Shown here: piece after piece, positions 1 to 7,857 of the stretch | Layout of the letters: each line of letters opens with the position of its first letter | How positions within the stretch are numbered: the first letter of the stretch is position 1 | Assembly (NCBI GenBank): GCA_017393775.1 | Contig: JAFOQN010000064.1 | Coordinates: 1-35,718 of the forward strand | Source of the DNA: Clostridia bacterium | GTDB lineage: Bacteria; Bacillota; Clostridia; Christensenellales; CAG-138 | Length of the DNA stretch: 35,718 nucleotides | Direction of reading: 5' to 3' | Made by a program: the position numbers and the translations under genes | Notes under the pieces: generated by a model | What the model saw: the letters and a program-made list of their open reading frames with translations, nothing else | What the model was told of the DNA's origin: nothing | Database searches by the model: none

Positions 1-242
1 ATTTCATCCGGCGTAATCTTCCTGCCGCTTCCCAGCCAGGCTGCCGCAAAGACATAAGCAAAATACGCGTTGGTGGCCATAGGATTACCGGGGCCGAGAT
101 CGTCCGCTCGTGACAAGAGTCTTTTGTATTCCTTCTTGCCTTCCCGGATCGACTGCTCCGCAAGAGACGCACTAAATCTTTGCCGAATACTCTTTTTTAT
201 CATCGGTGCGAACAGCGACCAGTATATTCCGACGTATTTCAT
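1..242 (-). CDS. ATC-hydrolase-like protein, N-terminal part (runs off the left edge)
   Basis: An open frame starts with ATG at 242-240 behind a strong GGGAGGAG site and continues past base 1, so only the first 80 residues are visible. The N-terminus (MKYVGIYWSLFAPMIKK) and a KKEYKRLL...R segment followed by a hydrophobic stretch and KITPDE align by eye with the N-termini of the genes at 3953-4576 (KKEYEAMVKR ... HITMDVF) and 3303-3950. On that basis it is a fourth member of the same family (PF14196-like, L-2-amino-thiazoline-4-carboxylate hydrolase-like). The diagnostic cysteine motifs would lie in the missing C-terminal half. It follows the gene at 262-975 by 19 nt and belongs to the same operon. 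Function is inferred from paralogy only. Confidence 0.6.
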   Translation of the reverse strand, partial: MKYVGIYWSLFAPMIKKSIRQRFSASLAEQSIREGKKEYKRLLSRADDLGPGNPMATNAYFAYVFAAAWLGSGRKITPDE

Positions 243-261
243 AGCTCCTCCCGCCCCCGTT

Positions 262-975
262 CTATTTCTTCACGCTGACCCAAAGGCCATTATCCGCCTT
301 TTTCAGTGCATACTCCGTTGCCATGGGATTCTTGTCGCCTACGATGCAGTAATCACAGCAGTCGGAGGTCACGCAGGTCCCTTCCCGGATCAAAGCCGCG
401 TGGATCGCCTGCATCGCCAGATGGTCGCAGTTGCACAGGACCGGCAGCACGTCCTCCATGTGATGGCGTTTCGCAAACTCTGCGTTCGGGCATTGGGTAA
501 AACTGTAGCGAATGATGCCGTTCTCCTTGTCGTAAGAGCAACTGCCCATTCGGAAGGACTCCGGGAACTTTTTGATCTCCTCGACCCGGATATCGTTGGC
601 TTTCTGAAAGATCTTACCGGCGAGTTTGTTGTCCGGCTTTCGATTCAGATCGAATAATTTGCCCATCAGCTCAAACGATCCGAAAAAGCTCTGATAGATG
701 TCCTGCTGCACTTCCTCCAACGGAGGCTTCTCCGGAATGACCGCGTACCAGGCAAAGATCAGGATCGGGTCGTAAATGCTGGTCGTGATCTTCAGATCCT
801 TCAGCGCCGGCTCGTCCTTTAAGTATTCGCAGTATTGAAGCTGTGCCTTCTCCCAGAGCCTGGCAGCCGTTTTTTCATCGTAATAGCGCTTCAGAAGCTT
901 CTGCACGCACTTTTTGGCGTTCTTTGAGTATGCCTTGTGCTTTGTCCGGTCGATCGGCAGGTCTTTTTCTTTCAT
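262..975 (-). CDS. ATC-hydrolase-like (PF14196-type) protein
   Basis: A 237-residue soluble protein. I choose ATG at 975 over an upstream start at 1011 because AAGGAG lies just before it and the upstream start would overlap the preceding gene. The C-terminal half carries the family layout: a beta strand with RYSFTQCPNAEF, then PVLCNCDHLAM, then GTCVTSDCCDYCI and NPMA. The comparable paralogues at 3303 and 3953 show TTCGIC or RECGVC, then AMCRLDY or HMCVMDY, then CDCG or CCDF. The named family activity is opening of 2-amino-thiazoline-4-carboxylate on the way to cysteine; many Clostridia members are uncharacterised, so the substrate here is unknown. It ends in TAG and sits 14 nt downstream of a methyltransferase gene, in the operon. 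Confidence 0.75.
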   Translation of the reverse strand: MKEKDLPIDRTKHKAYSKNAKKCVQKLLKRYYDEKTAARLWEKAQLQYCEYLKDEPALKDLKITTSIYDPILIFAWYAVIPEKPPLEEVQQDIYQSFFGSFELMGKLFDLNRKPDNKLAGKIFQKANDIRVEEIKKFPESFRMGSCSYDKENGIIRYSFTQCPNAEFAKRHHMEDVLPVLCNCDHLAMQAIHAALIREGTCVTSDCCDYCIVGDKNPMATEYALKKADNGLWVSVKK

Positions 976-989
976 GTCCCGAAACTCCT

Positions 990-1670
990 TTACTTCTTGC
1001 AGCAGAAGCATCCGATTCCTTCCACCGCTGTGACTTCTGCCTCCGTATACAACGAGGAAAGCCGGGTCTGAAGGCTCTCTTTTGTCTCATAAGGCGGGGT
1101 GAAAAAGCCTTTCGGCTGGTAGAGATGCCTTATGAACCAATCCGTTCTCTTATGACCGCCCTGCACATAAAAGCAGCCGCAGAAGGTTCCACCCGGTTTC
1201 AGCACGCGGTAGGTTTCACGGTAAGCAGTCTCCTTGTCCGGGAAGGCGTGAAAGCCGTTCAGGGACAGCACGATATCGAAACTTTCATCTTCAAAAGGTA
1301 ATGCGCCGACGTCGCCCTGCAGGAAGGTGATATTCGTGAGGCTGAGTGCTTTCGCCTTTTCCTGCGCGGAAGCCATCATATTCTCCGAATAATCCAGGCA
1401 GGTGATGTCCGCGTCCGGAAGGTCCCGGTAGACCGGCATGGTCAACACGCCCGTCCCCACAGGGACTTCTAAAAGCTTTCCGGAGAAATTCTCCGGGATC
1501 CCCGACAGCGCCTTCTCCAGATACCGGAGATTTTTCTCGCCGTCCATGTTCCAGACGATCCGGCAGATTGCCTTGCCGGGGAGCGTGGAATACGTCATCA
1601 TCCCGTCATAGAAGGAGGCATTGCTGCCCGTAAGCTTATAGGCGCTTTTGATCTGTTCTTTTCCGGTCAT
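990..1670 (-). CDS. Class I SAM-dependent methyltransferase
   Basis: A 226-residue Rossmann-fold methyltransferase (Methyltransf_11/25 type). Motif I reads LLEVPVGTGVLTMPV near residues 66-80, with Pro in place of the usual first Gly. An acidic post-I strand (CLDYSENMM), motif II (FDIVLSLNGFHAFPD) and the LKPGGTF turn follow in the expected order and spacing. The C-terminus is cysteine-rich (CFCCKK). The ATG at 1670 uses a GGAGGAT site inside the end of the upstream gene, whose stop is 4 nt away, so the two are probably translationally coupled. Substrate unknown; small-molecule methylation is the family norm. It is one of five methyltransferases in this operon. Confidence 0.85.
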   Translation of the reverse strand: MTGKEQIKSAYKLTGSNASFYDGMMTYSTLPGKAICRIVWNMDGEKNLRYLEKALSGIPENFSGKLLEVPVGTGVLTMPVYRDLPDADITCLDYSENMMASAQEKAKALSLTNITFLQGDVGALPFEDESFDIVLSLNGFHAFPDKETAYRETYRVLKPGGTFCGCFYVQGGHKRTDWFIRHLYQPKGFFTPPYETKESLQTRLSSLYTEAEVTAVEGIGCFCCKK

Positions 1671-1674
1671 TTGC

Positions 1675-2508
1675 TTATCCTCCGAAGACGATCTTTACGA
1701 TCTTCATCCTGACAAGCCCGTCACAGAAACGGATCATCAGCTTGTGGAACGCGCCGACACTGTTGTAAATATCCCGATAACCGCGCATGTAGCTTTTGGC
1801 AGTAACGGAAGCGAAGTGATCACTCCATCCTGCAAGCTCGGATTCATCCTCCAGGGAGAAGAAAGCACTTACGTCAGTGATCCCGGCTTCCTTCAGCCAG
1901 GTCTTGCGCATCAGCTTCGCACCGCGCTCGTTGCAGGAATCAAAGGCAAGCACGCCTCCGGGAAAATGCTCTGCCATCGCCTGAAACAGCTTTTTCACAT
2001 CCGCTGTCCTGAAATAATAGAAAACCCCCGCTGCAAAGAAGACTGCCCCGTCCGATGCGTCGATTTCATCCATCCATGAATAATCATTCAAATCACAGGC
2101 AAGATTTATCTCCCGCTCGCCCGCAGGAAGAAGCTCGTTTCGAACCTTAATCACATCCGGCAGATCAATGTTATAGCCCTTGCATTGCCCGTTATTGACC
2201 TTTGAAAAAGTATCGTCCAGACCGCAGCCGAGATTCACGACCGCAGCTTTCGGACTGTCTTTCAGATAGGCCTCGACTTCACAGCGAAGGTCATACTGCC
2301 GCTGTGCGACCTCAAGCGCGCCGAAGAGACCGGCGGCGGATTCCATTTTCTTTCGTTTCTCCGCAAAGTCGTAGTCCAGGCTGTCGCAGATGCGTTTCGC
2401 TTCCGGATCGGAAAACAGTTCCGGAAAATGCTCAGAGCAGACGAGCCGCCCGAACAGCGGAATGATCAGCGTTTCCTGCACCGTGTTTTTTTCAATGTGA
2501 TACTTCAT
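1675..2508 (-). CDS. Leucine carboxyl methyltransferase-type (LCMT/PPM1/TcmP-like) SAM methyltransferase
   Basis: A 277-residue protein of the PF04072-like branch, different from the other methyltransferases here. It has an extended helical N-terminus, motif I VVNLGCGLDDTFSKV, a post-I IDLPDVIKVRNEL (typical of this family), and VFFAAGVFYYF followed by LAFDSCNERG. Bacterial relatives methylate carboxyl or phenolic oxygens of secondary metabolites (TcmP type), while eukaryotic ones methylate PP2A; the substrate here is unknown. The ATG at 2508 has AAGGAGG directly upstream. It lies 9 nt after the ZIP transporter gene and 4 nt before the next methyltransferase gene. The mixture of methyltransferase classes in one operon argues for several distinct substrates or sequential steps. 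Confidence 0.8.
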   Translation of the reverse strand: MKYHIEKNTVQETLIIPLFGRLVCSEHFPELFSDPEAKRICDSLDYDFAEKRKKMESAAGLFGALEVAQRQYDLRCEVEAYLKDSPKAAVVNLGCGLDDTFSKVNNGQCKGYNIDLPDVIKVRNELLPAGEREINLACDLNDYSWMDEIDASDGAVFFAAGVFYYFRTADVKKLFQAMAEHFPGGVLAFDSCNERGAKLMRKTWLKEAGITDVSAFFSLEDESELAGWSDHFASVTAKSYMRGYRDIYNSVGAFHKLMIRFCDGLVRMKIVKIVFGG

Positions 2509-2517
2509 CCTTCCTCC

Positions 2518-3306
2518 TTATCCCAGCGCAACATCGAGCGCCATCATGATACTGAAACCGACCGCAAAAAACAGAACGCCGATATTGGAATGCTTTCCGG
2601 ACGACATCTCCGGGATCAATTCCTCCACGACCACATACAGCATTGCGCCTGCCGCAAACGACAGAAGATACGGCATCGCGGGAACCACCAGACTTGCGAT
2701 CAACACGGTCAACGCCCCGAAGATCGGTTCCACCGCACCGGACAGTACGCCGAGCCATAACGATTTCAGCTTGCTTTTTCCCTCGGCAAAAAGCGGCATG
2801 GAAACGATCGCGCCCTCCGGAAAGTTCTGGATCGCAATGCCGAGCGCAAGCGCAAGCGCTCCGCCCGCGGTGATATTGGCGGAACCCGAAAGCAGTCCGG
2901 CATAGACGACGCCGACCGCCATGCCCTCGGGGATGTTGTGCAGCGTCACGGCAAGCACCATCATCATGGTCCGGTCAAGCTTCGTTTTCGGTCCCTCGGT
3001 CTGCTCTGCCCTGTCGATGCTTCTGTGCAGATGCGGGATCACATGATCCAGCAAAAGCAGAAACAGAATGCCCGCCCAAAACCCGAGAAACGCCGGTAGA
3101 AAAGCCCACCTTCCCTTTTCTGCAGATTGTTCGATTGCGGGAACGATCAGACTCCAGATCGAAGCCGCCACCATCACGCCTGCAGCGAATCCCGTCAGCG
3201 CGCGCTGTATCCCGGTTTTGAGATCCTTTTTCAGAAAAAGTACGCACGCAGATCCGAAAGCCGTTCCGAAGAACGGGATCAGAAGTCCCCAAACAACCGT
3301 TTTCAT
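2518..3306 (-). CDS. ZIP family metal transporter (ZupT/GufA-like)
   Basis: A 262-residue inner-membrane protein with about eight hydrophobic segments. The two signature metal-binding helices are present: LHNIPEGMAVG near residues 120-130 and IQNFPEGAIVS near 160-170, then VVEELIPEM in a late helix. ZIP proteins of this group import Zn2+ and other divalent ions. The start is ATG at 3306, which overlaps the stop of the upstream gene as ATGA; the frame stays open further upstream but only through that neighbour. It is the only transporter of known class in the operon and sits between ATC-hydrolase-like and methyltransferase genes, which suggests a metal (possibly Zn) need of the encoded pathway. 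That link is inference. Confidence 0.88.
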   Translation of the reverse strand: MKTVVWGLLIPFFGTAFGSACVLFLKKDLKTGIQRALTGFAAGVMVAASIWSLIVPAIEQSAEKGRWAFLPAFLGFWAGILFLLLLDHVIPHLHRSIDRAEQTEGPKTKLDRTMMMVLAVTLHNIPEGMAVGVVYAGLLSGSANITAGGALALALGIAIQNFPEGAIVSMPLFAEGKSKLKSLWLGVLSGAVEPIFGALTVLIASLVVPAMPYLLSFAAGAMLYVVVEELIPEMSSGKHSNIGVLFFAVGFSIMMALDVALG

Positions 3307-3950
3307 ACCTGTTTCAACAACCCTTTCTTCCGATATCCGCAATCGCAATAGGGTCCGCCGGAGGCAAGTGTGTATTGCCGCACAAAATCCGACGCGCCGC
3401 CCGCTTCGCTCATGGTGTAATCCAGTCGGCACATGGCGGGTACATACTCAAAAAGCCCCAATTCTTTCATCAGCGTACAGATGCCGCAGGTCGTAAATCG
3501 CGCTTCATAGCCGCTCCCGTCCGGATAGGGAAGATATTCCATGTTCCAGGAATAGGGGTTCCGGTCTGCCGCACGAAGAGCGGCGGTGCCCTTCATCCCC
3601 TGAAGATCCTTTTCGCTGAACTTCTTCTTTCCGCTCATCCGGCAGAACCACTTCATGGGAGCGGTCATCATGGATGCCCGATAGTACTCCGTTGTCTTTT
3701 CCACCGTCGGTCTTTCCGGCAGACTCAAAAGAAAAGAGGAGAGCATCGCACAATTGACAATGTTCATTTTGAATCGGTCTGCCTTCTCAAATTCCGGAAG
3801 GCGGCCGATGATCTCTTTATATTTCGGCTTTGCTTTTTCAGCGATTGCATTCGCCGTTTCAGGATTATATCCGTAAACTGACGATAAATGCTTCCGAAAC
3901 GATCCTCCAAACAGCGCCCACATGCCCCAGGGCATTCCCATGTATCTCAT
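3303..3950 (-). CDS. ATC-hydrolase-like (PF14196-type) protein
   Basis: A 215-residue protein, second paralogue upstream of the ZIP gene. Family marks are AKPKYKEIIGRLPEF in the N-terminal helical part, FTTCGICTLM, then PAMCRLDYTMSE, then TLASGGPYCDCGY at the C-terminus, so the conserved Cys, Asp and Gly positions are kept. Start is ATG at 3950, 2 nt after the stop of the neighbouring paralogue; the ribosome site is a weaker AAAGGCGG inside that gene. It overlaps the ZIP gene by ATGA. Identity to its neighbours is clearly low apart from these motifs, so the copies have probably diverged in substrate rather than arisen by recent duplication. No signal peptide is seen; a cytoplasmic location is likely. 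Confidence 0.75.
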   Translation of the reverse strand: MRYMGMPWGMWALFGGSFRKHLSSVYGYNPETANAIAEKAKPKYKEIIGRLPEFEKADRFKMNIVNCAMLSSFLLSLPERPTVEKTTEYYRASMMTAPMKWFCRMSGKKKFSEKDLQGMKGTAALRAADRNPYSWNMEYLPYPDGSGYEARFTTCGICTLMKELGLFEYVPAMCRLDYTMSEAGGASDFVRQYTLASGGPYCDCGYRKKGLLKQV

Positions 3951-3952
3951 GA

Positions 3953-4576
3953 TCAGCCGCCTTTCACCACATGGAAGTCGCAGCAGTCTCCGCCGGCGCC
4001 CAGGGTCTTGGTCCGCAGGAGCTTCCCGCCCTTATACTCGATGGTCGGATAGTCCATCACGCACATATGGGGCGTCAGAAACATCAGGTTTTCCTGCTGC
4101 CCGATCTTGCAGACGCCGCATTCCCGGTGGGTCACATAGTATTCGGGCACCGACAGGTCGTAGGAAAAATCGAAGACCCAGTCCATTGGATATTCGCGCT
4201 TCTTCGAGCGCTCTGAACCGCGGACATATTTGTCGATCTCTTTCTGATCAAAGCAGTTCTTACCCTGATAGAAGCGCTTCATCATGTCACTTTTGCAAAG
4301 GGCATCGATCATGCCGTCGAAAACGTCCATCGTGATATGCTCGGGATCCGCCTTGTAATAAGAGAATCCATAGCAGGCCATATACATCACTGCTGCGAAC
4401 ATATTGTCCTTCATTGAACCGACGGAGGGCGTTCTTTTCACCATCGCTTCGTACTCTTTTTTGTGCTTCTTCTGAAACGCCCGCATGTCCAGTCCCGGGA
4501 CAGCCTTCGCCGTATATTCATAGACCGTCTTGCGGAACATGAGGGGGAACAGCGTTCCGATGATGCCAAGTTTCAT
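3953..4576 (-). CDS. ATC-hydrolase-like (PF14196-type) protein
   Basis: A 207-residue protein and the clearest family member of the four. It has KKEYEAMVKRTPSVG and a hydrophobic stretch in the N-terminal half, then THRECGVCKIG, PHMCVMDYPTIEY and TLGAGGDCCDFHVV at the C-terminus. The final GGxCCDF resembles the GxxCDF end of L-2-amino-thiazoline-4-carboxylate hydrolases. Start ATG at 4576 has AGGAAGGAG 7 nt upstream. The next gene follows after 2 nt. The N-terminal 20 residues are hydrophobic but lack a cleavage site, so I do not call a signal peptide. Confidence 0.78.
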   Translation of the reverse strand: MKLGIIGTLFPLMFRKTVYEYTAKAVPGLDMRAFQKKHKKEYEAMVKRTPSVGSMKDNMFAAVMYMACYGFSYYKADPEHITMDVFDGMIDALCKSDMMKRFYQGKNCFDQKEIDKYVRGSERSKKREYPMDWVFDFSYDLSVPEYYVTHRECGVCKIGQQENLMFLTPHMCVMDYPTIEYKGGKLLRTKTLGAGGDCCDFHVVKGG

Positions 4577-4592
4577 TTTGGTTTCTCCTTCC

Positions 4593-5090
4593 TCATTTCA
4601 GGATCAGTGCCATGATCCCGGAGAGAATGGCGGCAAGAAGCGCCATCCCTGCGGTCCCCATGATCCATTTTTTCTTTTTGTCTTCTGCCGTGATATACGG
4701 TCTTAAATCTTCCGTACCCGGGATGATCCAGGCTTTCGTGTGTCCTACCCAGTACTCGTCTATCAAAAAACGGTCGATCAGATTCATAATGAACAGGATC
4801 ACAAAGCCTTGCCAGAAACCCGGCCAAAAGCCCCGAGCACCGTTTATCAGGTAAACGCAAATAAGCACATAGATCAGATACCCCGGAAGGCACAGGCTTC
4901 TGAAAAGGGAACTCCGTTTCCGGATCGCCTCCGCGGTCGTCAGACCAAGCTCGATGACGCGCTCCTGTACCTTTTGATCGTACAGATGGACCATGCCGAC
5001 GGCACCATTACGAATGCCGATCGCACAGATCAGATACTACAGCAAAAAGCCCAGTCCGAATCCTTCTGCGATCAGTTTGATTGCCAACAT
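4593..5090 (-). pseudogene. Small membrane protein gene interrupted by an in-frame TAG at codon 18
   Basis: The open frame usually called here is 4593-4994 (133 aa), but that ATG has no ribosome binding site. Reading upstream in the same frame, ATG at 5090 has AGAGGA at the right distance and lies 21 nt after the previous stop. From it the frame reads MLAIKLIAEGFGLGFLL, TAG (5039-5037), then YLICAIGIRNGAVG and on into the 133-aa part. The full frame would give 165 residues, the length of its paralogue at 5643-6140 (165) and near that of 5112-5618 (168). The TAG lies in the first membrane helix. TAG ends other genes here (262, 5112, 23560, 25523), so recoding is unlikely. The rest keeps FWPGFWQGF...LIDRFLIDEYW and a final hydrophobic helix, so the mutation (or a sequencing error) looks recent. 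Confidence 0.75.
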
Positions 5091-5111
5091 ATTCGTTCCT
5101 CTGATATCGCC

Positions 5112-5618
5112 CTATCGAATCAATGTCACAAGCCACCCCACCAGAGCAGCGGGAATCAGTGCGAAGATGATGCCGGGAAACAGCATGCCCTTCGCGTGGA
5201 ACCACTTCTGGTGATAGGCTTTGTCCATATGCTCGGTGCCCTCCAGCCGGAACATGGGGAGATTGGCAAACAGCACCCAATCAAGGAAACAGGTGTCATA
5301 GATGCCGATCCATGCCATCAGGCCGAAAGTGAGTAAAAAGCCCTGCCAGAAGGTTTTCGCCCCGGCAATCAGGGAGCAGACCAGCAGAATACCGGTGAAA
5401 AGCAGCACGCCGAAGCTTTTGGTCAGGATCACTTTTTTTGACTTGTAGCTTACATCGACCCGCTCATGTGTTTTAAAGTATTCCTCTTGAATATCAGGCG
5501 GATAGTTATGAATCGCCGCAGGAGAGTGCTTCCTATCGCCGCTGGCTCCAAAGAAAACGATTGCTGTAAAGATCGCCGAAAAGGCGGCCATTTCGATCAG
5601 GATAACCCAGATACTCAT
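5112..5618 (-). CDS. Small multi-pass membrane protein (FWQ family of this operon)
   Basis: A 168-residue integral membrane protein with about four hydrophobic segments: residues 4-24, 67-86, 92-112 and 147-166. The core FWQGFLLTFGLMAWIGIYD and LDWVLFANLPMF is shared with the neighbours at 4593-5090 (FWQGFVILFIMNLIDRFLID) and 5643-6140 (FWQFFLRFVLIFTIYKICD). It also has a His-rich segment HMDKAYHQKWFH before the last helix. Start ATG at 5618 has GGAGGTC at good distance. I do not recognise a named family. It sits mid-operon, 24 nt after its paralogue. Confidence 0.7.
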   Translation of the reverse strand: MSIWVILIEMAAFSAIFTAIVFFGASGDRKHSPAAIHNYPPDIQEEYFKTHERVDVSYKSKKVILTKSFGVLLFTGILLVCSLIAGAKTFWQGFLLTFGLMAWIGIYDTCFLDWVLFANLPMFRLEGTEHMDKAYHQKWFHAKGMLFPGIIFALIPAALVGWLVTLIR

Positions 5619-5642
5619 GTTTAGACCTCCGTATCAATACTT

Positions 5643-6140
5643 TCAAAACAGGGTGCAGATCCACGCTGCCAGCGCCGAAACCGCAGGGAAGATCACACAC
5701 AGTTTGAGCAGTTGGCTCACAATGTTGAAGCCGTACTTTCTTCCCTCCATCACATGTGCCGCCTCGGGGTAATAATGCTGGAAGAAGTGGAACTTCAGAA
5801 GCAGGAAGTTGTCGATGAGGGTCATATCGCAGATCTTATAGATCGTGAAGATCAGCACGAATCGCAAAAAGAACTGCCAGAATGTAAATCCGCTTCTGAA
5901 GCCGTCCCAGATGGCGATCACTCCTACGCCGAGGATCATCATAACGCTGATGATAAACAGGGTCCATCCGATTGCCCGGGCCCCGTAGAAGAGTTCCTGC
6001 TCTCGCTGGATCAGCACTTCTCTCGCTTCCTTCGGAGCAGAAGAAAAGAATTTATTATCCTGAATAAACGCCACGCAGGATATCAGCATCAAAGCCATCG
6101 CCGCGCAGAATACGATTGCCAGAAAAATTGTCAACAGCAT
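5643..6140 (-). CDS. Small multi-pass membrane protein (FWQ family of this operon)
   Basis: A 165-residue integral membrane protein, paralogous to the next two genes downstream. Hydrophobic segments fall at about residues 3-26, 58-80, 90-108 and 143-163. The shared core FTFWQFFLRF ... CDMTLIDNFLLLKFHFF includes an Asp and a Leu-Ile/Leu-Asp pair conserved in all three copies; a short His-containing stretch (FHFFQHYYPEAAH) follows. The first helix may be a signal anchor. Start ATG at 6140 has only a modest GAGG site; a longer G-rich stretch lies further upstream. Function unknown. Gap to the hydrolase gene upstream is 39 nt. Confidence 0.7.
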   Translation of the reverse strand: MLLTIFLAIVFCAAMALMLISCVAFIQDNKFFSSAPKEAREVLIQREQELFYGARAIGWTLFIISVMMILGVGVIAIWDGFRSGFTFWQFFLRFVLIFTIYKICDMTLIDNFLLLKFHFFQHYYPEAAHVMEGRKYGFNIVSQLLKLCVIFPAVSALAAWICTLF

Positions 6141-6179
6141 AAAGCCTCATTCCCCCCTTTTCTCGAGATCCATAGCTTT

Positions 6180-7097
6180 TTATGGCGCCGTGTGCTCCTT
6201 CACCTTGCGGATCATCATGTCCCAGCCGTCCCTGCCCTCTTGGCAGATGGGGAAAACCGGATAGCAGTGGAACATGCCCTCGCCGACGATCATCTCATAC
6301 TGCGCGCCATATCGCTGCATGGCGGCTTCGAAACTGGGCGCACAGGCGTACAGCGTTTCGTCGGAGCCGTAGATAAAGGTCACAAAGGGACAGTTTTGGA
6401 AGTTGCCCTTTTGCAGCCAGATCATATACTCCGGCACGCTGTCATCCCCGTGGCGCATGATCTCCACCGCCGTCTTCATGTACTGGGCGGGAATCGCCAC
6501 GTCCTTTTTGTCCAGCTCCAGCATCCGCTCCCATTCCACCTGGGAGGCGACGCAGGTTCCCGGCGAAATGGTCATGATATATCCGGGCATGGGTGTATCC
6601 GGCGCAGCTTCGTTGATGTACGGCACCATGCCCAGCGCCAGATTGCCGCCGGAGGAGGTGCCGAGCACGGAAATATTCTTCGAATCATACGTCTTCAACA
6701 TCTCCCTATACGTCCCATGGATCATCTCATATGCCTTGGTCAGCGGGTAGTCCGTGCAAAGGGGATAATAGGGGACGAACACGTCGAGACCGGTCTCCCT
6801 GGCAAAGCGAAGAGCTTTTTTGACGGAGCCAGGACGGGGCGCAGAGATCATACCTCCGCCGATGATGAAAAGATTGGCCCGATCCGTCCTCTTTTTATGG
6901 ATGAGCTGCAGCACCGGAAAGCCGTTCACCGTGGTTTGGCGGATGTCGAACGCGTCGTCCCGAAGCTTCGGGATTTTGTTCTTTGCGTTTTGCTTTCGGC
7001 GGTTCTCCAGCAGCTCCTCTGTGCTCACGGAAAGCCAGCGCTTCTTGATGTTCACCGCCTTGACCAGTCGCTTCAGAATTTCATATTGTAAAGACAT
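6180..7097 (-). CDS. Alpha/beta hydrolase, HSL-like (acetyl esterase/lipase type)
   Basis: A 305-residue hydrolase of the Abhydrolase_3/hormone-sensitive-lipase group. Visible elements in order are an oxyanion-hole motif FIIGGGMISAP (first His of the usual HGGG replaced by Ile), the nucleophile elbow GTSSGGNLALG near residue 150, FIYGSDETLYA carrying the likely acid residue, and GMFHCYPVFP with the catalytic His near the C-terminus. Family members hydrolyse short acyl esters. The substrate is unknown, and hydrolysis of an ester made by one of the methyltransferases is conceivable but unsupported. Start ATG at 7097 has GGGAGGGG upstream. It lies 37 nt from the membrane gene before it. No signal peptide; cytoplasmic. 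Confidence 0.85.
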   Translation of the reverse strand: MSLQYEILKRLVKAVNIKKRWLSVSTEELLENRRKQNAKNKIPKLRDDAFDIRQTTVNGFPVLQLIHKKRTDRANLFIIGGGMISAPRPGSVKKALRFARETGLDVFVPYYPLCTDYPLTKAYEMIHGTYREMLKTYDSKNISVLGTSSGGNLALGMVPYINEAAPDTPMPGYIMTISPGTCVASQVEWERMLELDKKDVAIPAQYMKTAVEIMRHGDDSVPEYMIWLQKGNFQNCPFVTFIYGSDETLYACAPSFEAAMQRYGAQYEMIVGEGMFHCYPVFPICQEGRDGWDMMIRKVKEHTAP

Positions 7098-7134
7098 ACC
7101 GCCCCTCCCTTTCCTCGATAGTCCCTCCCGTTTT

Positions 7135-7857
7135 TCATTGCCGTGTCCCCTGTCGCTCCGCTTTTTGAGAAAAGAGCAGCAGCCCCATATACATCCATAG
7201 ATTCCCCCAGCTGATCCATGCTGCGGTCATAGCGTTTCTCAGCGCGGTCTCCGGCAGGAGTTTCAGCAGCATGATCAGGGCCATACCCACCGCCGGACAA
7301 AAGACCCAGCACCATTTCGGATAGGGCGTGAAGCCCCTCGTAAAGGCCGAAATATGAGCCACGTGCTGCACGACCCAGAACAGGAAGAACAGGATCATGG
7401 CCGGCAGCAGGAAGTATGCGCCGAAGCGGACGGACAGGGCAAGCGCCGTTTCGGGGCTGACAAGCGCCATGTGTTTATAGAAGAACACGCAGGCGAGGCA
7501 AGGCACGTGGACGCCGCAGCCGGCAAAAGCCAGGGTGCCAAGGATGCCTGCCCGATAGAGATGGGCGTGCCTTCCGGAGTAAGGCGCGATGAGGCGATAG
7601 AGGGCAAAGTAGCTCAGGGCCTCCAGGGGGATGCCCCAAAAGCCCAGAAATGCGGAAAAGAAGATGCGTCTATCCGAAAGGTCGCGATAGGCGGACAGGA
7701 ATCCTTCCATTCCGGACACGGAAGGATCATGGACGCCCCAGCCCAGGAGCATATCCCCCACCAGCGTCAGACATGCGCCGAAGATGCCGATGCACATGAG
7801 CTTGCGGATGCGGGGCCAATCCAAGGCGCCGCCGATGCCGATGTCGTTATAGCTCAT
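7135..7857 (-). CDS. Multi-pass membrane protein (DUF6796-like)
   Basis: A 240-residue membrane protein with about six or seven hydrophobic helices. The N-terminal part CIGIFGACLTLVGDMLLGWG and the second-helix region IFFSAFLGFWGIPLEALSYF match, in position, LLGIAGCLLYVVGDFLFA and RMVLSILCGFFGTMLYYMGF of the upstream gene, so the two are tandem paralogues. The shared Gly-Asp (VGD) in the first helix and the GFxG in the second are their clearest common marks. I recall similar proteins as DUF6796, but could not check. Its ATG overlaps the end of the upstream gene by 11 nt. Function unknown; the operon context suggests a membrane role tied to the methyltransferase pathway. Confidence 0.75.
   Translation of the reverse strand: MSYNDIGIGGALDWPRIRKLMCIGIFGACLTLVGDMLLGWGVHDPSVSGMEGFLSAYRDLSDRRIFFSAFLGFWGIPLEALSYFALYRLIAPYSGRHAHLYRAGILGTLAFAGCGVHVPCLACVFFYKHMALVSPETALALSVRFGAYFLLPAMILFFLFWVVQHVAHISAFTRGFTPYPKWCWVFCPAVGMALIMLLKLLPETALRNAMTAAWISWGNLWMYMGLLLFSQKAERQGTRQ

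Noticed and set aside
5037-5039. Stop-codon recoding (pyrrolysine or amber reassignment) in the small membrane protein
   Set aside because: TAG terminates several intact genes in the window, and the codon lies in a membrane helix with no known recoding context.
5712-7091. Long plus-strand open frame of 459 codons
   Set aside because: Antisense to the alpha/beta hydrolase and a membrane protein gene, no ribosome site and no family resemblance; the minus-strand genes have clear motifs.
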